5,117 nt of DNA from Candidatus Kaiserbacteria bacterium RIFCSPHIGHO2_12_FULL_56_13 (lineage in GTDB: Bacteria > Patescibacteriota > Minisyncoccia > Phycocordibacterales > Phycocordibacteraceae). The position numbers were made by a program, and so were the translations under genes. Shown piece by piece: positions 1 through 3,616 of the stretch. The notes under the pieces are model-generated. The model saw only the letters and a list, made by a program, of their open reading frames with translations. It was not told the origin of the DNA and ran no database searches. Within the stretch, counting starts at the first letter, position 1. Every line of letters starts with the position of its first letter. The DNA lies in NCBI GenBank assembly GCA_001781625.1, contig MFLS01000020.1:7833-12949 (forward strand). The letters run 5' to 3'.

Positions 1-1425
1 CACCTCGTCGGTCACCTTGCCCCCCTTGACCCTGACATACGGGGTTTCGATAACACCGTAATTGTTGGTACGCGCGTGGGTTGCCATGCGGAGAATAAGC
101 CCGATGTTCTGTCCTTCAGGCGTGTGGATGGGGCAGAGGCGGCCGTAGTGCGAGGCGTGCACATCGCGCACCTCAAAGCCCGCGCGCTCTCTCGTGAGGC
201 CGCCGGGGCCGAGTGCTGACAAGGTACGCATATTCTCGAGCTCGGCGAGGATGTTCTGCTGATCCATGAACTGCGAGAGTTGGTTGGCGGTGAAAAACTC
301 GCGCACCGAGGCCGCGAAGGGGCGCGGATTAATCAAGGACATCGGCAAGGTGGTCTCGCTCTCGATGGTCGACATGCGGTCTTGGATATTGCGCTTCATG
401 CGCGACATGCCGACACGCATCCTCGCCTGGAGGAGCTCTCCCACAAAGCGCACGCGACGAAATCCGAGGTGGTCGATATCGTCGGGGCGGGCATTGGGGT
501 CTGCATTGAGACGCGCGATCTCGGCGATGATGCGGACGAAATCAGAGAGGGAAAGTGCGCGCTTCTCAAGCTGCTTTTCAGTCGTAGGGAGGTTAAAACG
601 CGCGTTTAAGCGGTGACGGCCGACCTTCGAGAGATCGTAACGCTCGGGAGAAAAAAGGGCTTGCACGAAGTTTTTGGCGTTCTCGGGTGTCGCAAGGTCG
701 CCGTCTCTCATGCGGCGGTGTATCTCGATGTAGGCCTCTTCGATCGAAGAGGCCGTGTCGTGCGCCAAGGTCGCCCTGATCGCCGAGAGGGCGGTTTCGT
801 CATCTGCGAACTTCTCTGCGATCTTGTCGCGAAGCCCTGCCCCAAAGACGGTGAGAAGGTTCGTCACCGGGAACTTGCGTTTGCGATCTATCTTTACAAA
901 AATCGCGCCATCGGCCTCTGAATCAATTTCGATCCACACGCCGCGGCTAGGGATGATCTTCGCGCCGAAAAACTGCTTACCGCGAATGAATTCGGCGACG
1001 AAAAAAGCGCCGAAGCTCCGGGCGAGCTGGGGCACGATGGCGCGCTCGACTCCCGAAACGATAAAGGAGCCATGCGGCGTCATGATGGGGAGATCAGCGA
1101 GAAAGATCTCTTGCGTCTTCTCGGTGCCGAGGGTCTTATTACGCAAGCGCACATTGACCTTGAGGGATGCCTCATAGGTGCGCATATTCTCGCGCGCGAA
1201 CTCCTCACCATACTTAAACTCACCGATCTCAAACTCCTCGAACTTAAGTTCGAACTTTTTCCCCGAGTAGTCGGATATCGGCGAGAACTCCTTAAAGAGC
1301 TCTTTGAGTCCCTCTTTAATGAGCCACTCGAATGAAGAACGCTGATGGCCGACAAGGTCGGGGAATGGCACAAAGGGCGCCCGATAGGCGCCGAAGGTCT
1401 TTTGCGGTAAGGGCTTATTGTGCAT
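1..1425 (-). CDS. rpoB: DNA-directed RNA polymerase subunit beta, N-terminal part (runs off left edge)
   Basis: Beta subunit of RNA polymerase, which forms one side of the active-site cleft and most of the rifampicin pocket. The 475 codons seen read without interruption from ATG at 1425. An in-frame TAA at 1438-1440 leaves no other upstream ATG, GTG or TTG start. Recognisable parts are the lobe/protrusion segment with GVERAIVPQLARS (about residues 125-137), DIDHLGFRRVRFVGELL (316-332), the rifampicin-region core QLSQFMDQ (382-389), LSALGPGGLTRERAGFEVRD (402-421) and CPIHTPEGQNIGLI (431-444). The residue matching E. coli H526 is number 398, so the N-terminal part is about 128 residues shorter than in E. 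coli. This suggests the lineage-specific lobe insertion is absent and the layout is compact, as in Thermus. Several usually invariant positions differ (see findings). The rest of beta lies outside the window. rplJ and rplL are not upstream; a 197-bp spacer and a small unknown gene are there instead. Identity is certain. Confidence 0.98.
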   Translation of the reverse strand, partial: MHNKPLPQKTFGAYRAPFVPFPDLVGHQRSSFEWLIKEGLKELFKEFSPISDYSGKKFELKFEEFEIGEFKYGEEFARENMRTYEASLKVNVRLRNKTLGTEKTQEIFLADLPIMTPHGSFIVSGVERAIVPQLARSFGAFFVAEFIRGKQFFGAKIIPSRGVWIEIDSEADGAIFVKIDRKRKFPVTNLLTVFGAGLRDKIAEKFADDETALSAIRATLAHDTASSIEEAYIEIHRRMRDGDLATPENAKNFVQALFSPERYDLSKVGRHRLNARFNLPTTEKQLEKRALSLSDFVRIIAEIARLNADPNARPDDIDHLGFRRVRFVGELLQARMRVGMSRMKRNIQDRMSTIESETTLPMSLINPRPFAASVREFFTANQLSQFMDQQNILAELENMRTLSALGPGGLTRERAGFEVRDVHASHYGRLCPIHTPEGQNIGLILRMATHARTNNYGVIETPYVRVKGGKVTDEV

Positions 1426-1434
1426 GCGCCGTAG

Positions 1435-1440
1435 AGATTA
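1435..1440 (-). promoter_or_regulatory. Possible start-proximal -10 box of rpoB
   Basis: On the minus strand TAATCT fits the TANNNT -10 pattern and ends 9 nt before the rpoB ATG. This is the same geometry seen at rpsP, rnr and the DUF5674-like gene, and would give an almost leaderless transcript. It lacks the TGN extension (CAT precedes it) and I see no -35 match, so it is weaker than the other three. No Shine-Dalgarno sequence precedes the ATG; the nine bases between are CTACGGCGC. Confidence 0.3.
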
Positions 1441-1458
1441 ATGGCTGGTTAATCTTTG

Positions 1459-1528
1459 GACCTTGGCCTGTCGGCAGGGTCGGGAAATAAACGAAACATC
1501 AACGCATGGCGAAAGACGCCTCCGCGTT
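1459..1528 (-). other. Structured 5' leader of rpoB with two potential hairpins
   Basis: In the minus-strand RNA, AACGC (1528-1524) can pair with GCGTT (1505-1501). Inside it, GGCG (1520-1517) pairs with CGCC (1511-1508) around a 5-nt loop, with a small internal loop between the two stems. A U-enriched but interrupted stretch follows. Further down, CCTG (1478-1475) pairs with CAGG (1470-1467) around CCGA, and GAC (1481-1479) can pair with GTC (1461-1459) outside it. The hairpins lie between the distal rpoB promoter and the rpoB start. They could be an attenuator, a weak terminator for the upstream genes, or a protein-binding leader. They were found by eye with no folding energies, and short stems can occur by chance. 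Confidence 0.35.
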
Positions 1529-1543
1529 TCAGAACGGTTCTCT

Positions 1544-1572
1544 ATTAAAATTTCGCGCCCACCAGATATCAA
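1544..1572 (-). promoter_or_regulatory. Sigma70-type promoter upstream of rpoB
   Basis: On the minus strand the -35 hexamer TTGATA (1572-1567) and the -10 hexamer TTTAAT (1549-1544) are separated by exactly 17 nt. Each matches the housekeeping consensus at 5 of 6 positions. It lies in the only sizeable gap in the window, and transcription from about 1537 would give rpoB a leader of roughly 110 nt. This is the best -35/-10 pair I found and suggests rpoB is transcribed separately from the rpsP-trmD cluster, although read-through is possible because I see no strong terminator in between. Confidence 0.7.
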
Positions 1573-1622
1573 AACTCAATCTCTCTGGTTCTCTCTACCC
1601 TACCGCGTTACCCCTCCCGTCG

Positions 1623-1895
1623 TCAAGGTGTGCTGGGGATAAGAGCAAGAGGGACGATGAGGCAGTCGAGTTCGTGACGAAATGAGGCAGGGGCGTCACG
1701 AGTGAGTTCGAGGCCCTGCAACATGAGCTCGCCCTCTGCAAAAGCAGATGGGCTCTCACGCAGGCGCTCGAGGGTCCTGCGGGCGGTAGCGAGAAGTTTT
1801 TGGTAGCGCTTCTCGTCGTGGCGCTCGAGTGCCTGTGCACAGCGGGCGACATCGGCGCCAAGATTCGCGAAATAGAAGCGAGCATCGCGGGTCAT
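1623..1895 (-). CDS. Unrecognised 90-residue helical protein coupled to the DUF5674-like gene
   Basis: I do not recognise this protein with confidence. The translation is rich in Ala, Arg, Leu and Glu, begins MTRDARFYFANLGADVARCA, and looks almost wholly alpha-helical. Likely helices lie at about residues 6-24, 27-46, 51-66 and 70-84, which would suit a small helical bundle. There is no signal peptide, clear membrane segment or catalytic motif, and one Cys at 19 and one at 78. The ATG overlaps the TGA of the preceding gene as ATGA (1895-1892), so translation is probably coupled; no Shine-Dalgarno sequence is evident. It is the last gene before the rpoB promoter region. A competing minus-strand frame over the same DNA gives a low-complexity Ser/Arg-rich product and is judged a shadow. 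The stop-start overlap and protein-like composition support a real gene; the function is unknown. Confidence 0.75.
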   Translation of the reverse strand: MTRDARFYFANLGADVARCAQALERHDEKRYQKLLATARRTLERLRESPSAFAEGELMLQGLELTRDAPASFRHELDCLIVPLALIPSTP

Positions 1896-2248
1896 AATCC
1901 AAGAAAGGGTAGCACACGTGCAGCCGCCCTACGAATAGCCGTGCGAATGCCCTTATCAGTAATCTCCATGCTCCGATTCCCTGCCGTCGGTCGGATATTG
2001 ATAAGCGAGATGAACTCAAGGGCGTCGGCACCTGTCTTGTCAGGGTAAATGTTAAATCCCCAAAGATGCTCCTGGCGAGAACCCTCGGCAATGAGGCAAT
2101 TGTTCGCGTCCATATGCCACTCGCCGCCGAGCGCGATGACATTCTGCTCGATATCGGCAACCCCTTTGACGAGGACCTTATGCCAAGCATCCGCGAGTTC
2201 CTGAAGCGTCTTCGGGTCGATCGGCTCTCGAATGACGAGAATCTCCAT
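1892..2248 (-). CDS. DUF5674-like small conserved protein
   Basis: A soluble protein of 118 residues with no signal peptide or membrane segment, resembling from memory the DUF5674 family common in Patescibacteria and some other bacteria. Its function is uncharacterised. Family-like features are a central ADIEQ (31-35) leading into the GGEWHMD turn (41-47), the block SRQEHLWGFNIYP (57-69), and EFISLINIRP followed by GNRS (78-93), ending in a helix rich in Arg and Ala. The conserved acidic, His and Arg residues could form a binding or catalytic site, but no reaction is known to me. The ATG at 2248 lies 21 bp after the trmD stop. An extended -10 element ends 8 nt before it, so this gene may head its own two-gene unit with the downstream 90-residue gene. 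A GAGGAG at 2270-2265 lies 16 nt upstream, too far for a normal ribosome binding site. Confidence 0.85.
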   Translation of the reverse strand: MEILVIREPIDPKTLQELADAWHKVLVKGVADIEQNVIALGGEWHMDANNCLIAEGSRQEHLWGFNIYPDKTGADALEFISLINIRPTAGNRSMEITDKGIRTAIRRAAARVLPFLGL

Positions 2249-2256
2249 ACTCGTCT

Positions 2257-2265
2257 ATCGTACCA
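2257..2265 (-). promoter_or_regulatory. Extended -10 promoter of the DUF5674-like gene
   Basis: Minus-strand TGG-TACGAT (2265-2257) fits the extended -10 pattern TGN-TANNNT and ends 8 nt before the ATG at 2248. Transcription would start about 0-3 nt from the start codon, giving a leaderless or nearly leaderless message. No -35 match is seen, and extended -10 promoters often do not need one. It lies in the 21-bp gap after trmD, the largest gap inside the five-gene cluster. Confidence 0.5.
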
Positions 2266-2269
2266 CTCC

Positions 2270-2914
2270 TCACTTTTTCATTCTCCACTCATCAATATTT
2301 TTGTGATGCCCGGTGCGCAAGACCTTTGGAACGACATGTCGCTTGCCTTTCCATTTGATTACCTCGGGACGGGTGTAGACCGCAGAAGAAGCGACACGGC
2401 GCTCCTCTACCGAGGCATCTTTACCGAGGACGCCCGGGAGACGGCGCGTGACGGCATCAACGATGACGAGCGCCGGCACTTCGCCGCCAGTCAAGGTCGC
2501 CTCGCCTACGGCAAATTTTTTCACGGGCGCAAGCGTTTTTAAGATCTTCACGGCACGTTCATCAATGCCCTCGTAACGGCCACACACGAGCACGATATCG
2601 CTATATTTTGCGAGCGCATCGGCGCTCTTGTTTGTAAACTGCTTTGCGCTTGGGCTAAACCAAACGATGAGCGGTCGCCTCTTCCCCCTTATCGCTTCCT
2701 GTACAGCTCGAACTACAGGGAGAGCGGACATCACCATGCCGGGCCCACCGCCGTAGGGGCGTTCATCAACCTTGCCCCACTTATTACTTACAAAATCGCG
2801 CGGGTTTTGGTATGAAATGCGTATCTTCTTTTCTTTACGGGCGCGCCCAATAATCGAAGCGTTCAAATATGCCTCGCACGCTTCAGGAAACAGTGTGATG
2901 AGATGAAATCTCAC
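2270..2914 (-). CDS. trmD: tRNA (guanine-37-N1)-methyltransferase
   Basis: Transfers methyl from S-adenosylmethionine to N1 of G37 in tRNAs reading codons that begin with C or with UGG/CGG-type contexts, which prevents +1 frameshifting. It acts as a cytosolic SPOUT-fold dimer with a knotted cofactor site. The 214 residues contain LFPE (8-11), ERPYGGGPGM (51-60), CGRYEGIDER (111-120), VGEATLTGGE (136-145), PGVLG (160-164) and YTRPEV (180-185). The match to E. coli Arg154 is R157. The usual SIGDYVLSGGE knot motif is altered, and the linker holding catalytic Asp169 is shortened with Arg at the ungapped position (see findings). The protein ends at WRMKK, about 40 residues short of E. coli TrmD, so most of the C-terminal helical extension is missing. 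The start is GTG at 2914, overlapping the khpA TAG by one base (TAGTG) with AGGA just before it. This implies translational coupling. Confidence 0.97.
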   Translation of the reverse strand: MRFHLITLFPEACEAYLNASIIGRARKEKKIRISYQNPRDFVSNKWGKVDERPYGGGPGMVMSALPVVRAVQEAIRGKRRPLIVWFSPSAKQFTNKSADALAKYSDIVLVCGRYEGIDERAVKILKTLAPVKKFAVGEATLTGGEVPALVIVDAVTRRLPGVLGKDASVEERRVASSAVYTRPEVIKWKGKRHVVPKVLRTGHHKNIDEWRMKK

Positions 2915-3219
2915 TATCCTGGGAGTTCGTCGACCACTTGATCGACGGTTTTTATTTCAAGCGAACGCTTGCCGCCCGGCGGCTCATTGATCTTCAAGTT
3001 CACGCGCGCATTGTGCTTCATTCCGACAACGCGGAGGAGGATACGCAATGATTCGGCCGTTTTGCCGCTCTTGCCGATGATCTTGCCCATGTCGTCGGGA
3101 TGCACCGTGAGGGTGAGGAGGACTCCCATCTCGTCGACCGTGCGGGTGATGGCGACCGCATCAGGGTTGTCAACGAGCGCCTTAACGACAAATTCTAAAA
3201 ATGCGTGGTCGTTCTCCAT
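2914..3219 (-). CDS. khpA: KH-domain RNA-binding protein KhpA
   Basis: Small cytosolic RNA-binding protein of the KhpA (YlqC) family, in other bacteria a partner of KhpB/Jag and linked to RNA chaperoning, ribosome function and cell-wall control. The KH core is clear: the GxxG loop is GKSG (49-52) within MGKIIGKSGKTAESLR (44-59). It is preceded by the strand VLLTLTVHPDD (33-43) and followed by a helix and strand running to about residue 78. At 101 residues it is about 20 longer than typical family members. The extra part is a C-terminal tail, GGKRSLEIKTVDQVVDELPG (82-101), which may add a strand and helix. The start ATG is 2 nt after the rpsP TAA, so translation probably continues from rpsP. 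The neighbours S16 and TrmD are the standard context for this gene. Confidence 0.95.
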   Translation of the reverse strand: MENDHAFLEFVVKALVDNPDAVAITRTVDEMGVLLTLTVHPDDMGKIIGKSGKTAESLRILLRVVGMKHNARVNLKINEPPGGKRSLEIKTVDQVVDELPG

Positions 3220-3221
3220 AG

Positions 3222-3566
3222 TTACTGGCCCGCCGGTACGGCCTCTGTCGTCGGAGTCTCGACAGCCGGCGTAGCCTTCGCCTCCTCCATCTTCGGCTTA
3301 CGACTCGGGAGCATATCTACTTTCTTGCCCTCGATGATGCCTTTTTTGATAAGGAGATTCCAGACCGAGCCGGTCGGCTCCGCGCCTTTTGAGATCCATC
3401 CCTTTGTCTTTTCCGCATCGAGAGTGAGGGCCTTGCTATGTGGGTTGTAGGTGCCGAGATTTTCTACGATACGGCTCGATTTTGCCGCGCGCGCCTTTTC
3501 AAGTACCGCAATGCGAAATGCCGGATCGTTCGTCCGGCCAATCCTTTGAAGGCGGATCATTAACAT
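3222..3566 (-). CDS. rpsP: 30S ribosomal protein S16
   Basis: Primary-binding protein of the small ribosomal subunit that helps fold the 5' domain of 16S rRNA. The S16 core is plain: MIRLQRIGRTNDPAFRI (3-19), ENLGTYNPHSK (35-45), and WISKGAEPTGSVWNLLIKKG (57-76). After about residue 85 there is a low-complexity tail of Ala, Glu, Thr and Pro ending at 114, absent from the 82-residue E. coli protein and probably disordered. The start at 3566 (MLM) is preferred over the second Met at 3560 because the extended -10 element ends 9 nt before 3566, which fits a leaderless start there. No Shine-Dalgarno sequence is visible. It is the first gene of the rpsP-khpA-trmD run and is divergent from rnr. Confidence 0.98.
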   Translation of the reverse strand: MLMIRLQRIGRTNDPAFRIAVLEKARAAKSSRIVENLGTYNPHSKALTLDAEKTKGWISKGAEPTGSVWNLLIKKGIIEGKKVDMLPSRKPKMEEAKATPAVETPTTEAVPAGQ

Positions 3567-3575
3567 GTGGCGGGC

Positions 3576-3584
3576 ACTATAGCA
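3576..3584 (-). promoter_or_regulatory. Extended -10 promoter of rpsP
   Basis: Minus-strand TGC-TATAGT (3584-3576) is an extended -10 element whose hexamer matches TATAAT at 5 of 6 bases. It ends 9 nt before the rpsP ATG, so the transcript should begin at or within about 3 nt of the start codon. No good -35 is found at 16-18 nt spacing. The 50-bp gap between the two divergent genes leaves little room for any other arrangement. Confidence 0.65.
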
Positions 3585-3599
3585 GAACGAGGCCGTTAT

Positions 3600-3608
3600 T
3601 GCTAGAGT
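3600..3608 (+). promoter_or_regulatory. Extended -10 promoter of rnr
   Basis: Plus-strand TGC-TAGAGT ends 8 nt before the rnr ATG at 3617 and carries the same TGC extension as the divergent rpsP promoter. The two -10 hexamers face away from each other with 21 bp between them, so polymerases at the two sites would probably exclude each other. No -35 match is seen. The bases between, GAAGAAAA, are purine-rich but are not a convincing Shine-Dalgarno sequence. Confidence 0.5.
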
Positions 3609-3616
3609 GAAGAAAA

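Noticed and set aside
266..1335. Plus-strand open frames of 87-140 codons opposite rpoB.
   Set aside because: They are antisense to an uninterrupted, clearly homologous rpoB frame, and their translations are Arg/Ser-rich with no recognisable domain. They arise from the biased codon use of the opposite strand.
1501..1528. The leader hairpin as a strong intrinsic terminator of the upstream gene cluster.
   Set aside because: The stem is interrupted and the U tract after it is broken by G, A and C. In addition it lies downstream of the predicted rpoB promoter, where a strong terminator would block rpoB itself.
1531..1541. Perfect inverted repeat AGAAC-G-GTTCT at the predicted start of the distal rpoB transcript, considered as an operator.
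   Set aside because: A 5-bp arm with a 1-base centre is expected by chance in a spacer of this length with appreciable probability, cannot form an RNA hairpin, and has the wrong spacing for a LexA-type box. Only conservation in relatives would revive it.
1756..2542. Alternative frames over the DUF5674-like and trmD genes (1756-2190 minus, 2066-2542 plus).
   Set aside because: They conflict with the conserved frames and give low-complexity or unrecognisable products, so they are shadows.
2914..2916. TGA recoded as glycine, as in some Patescibacteria lineages.
   Set aside because: trmD, the DUF5674-like gene and the 90-residue gene end at TGA at natural family ends or at a stop-start overlap, so TGA acts as a stop here.
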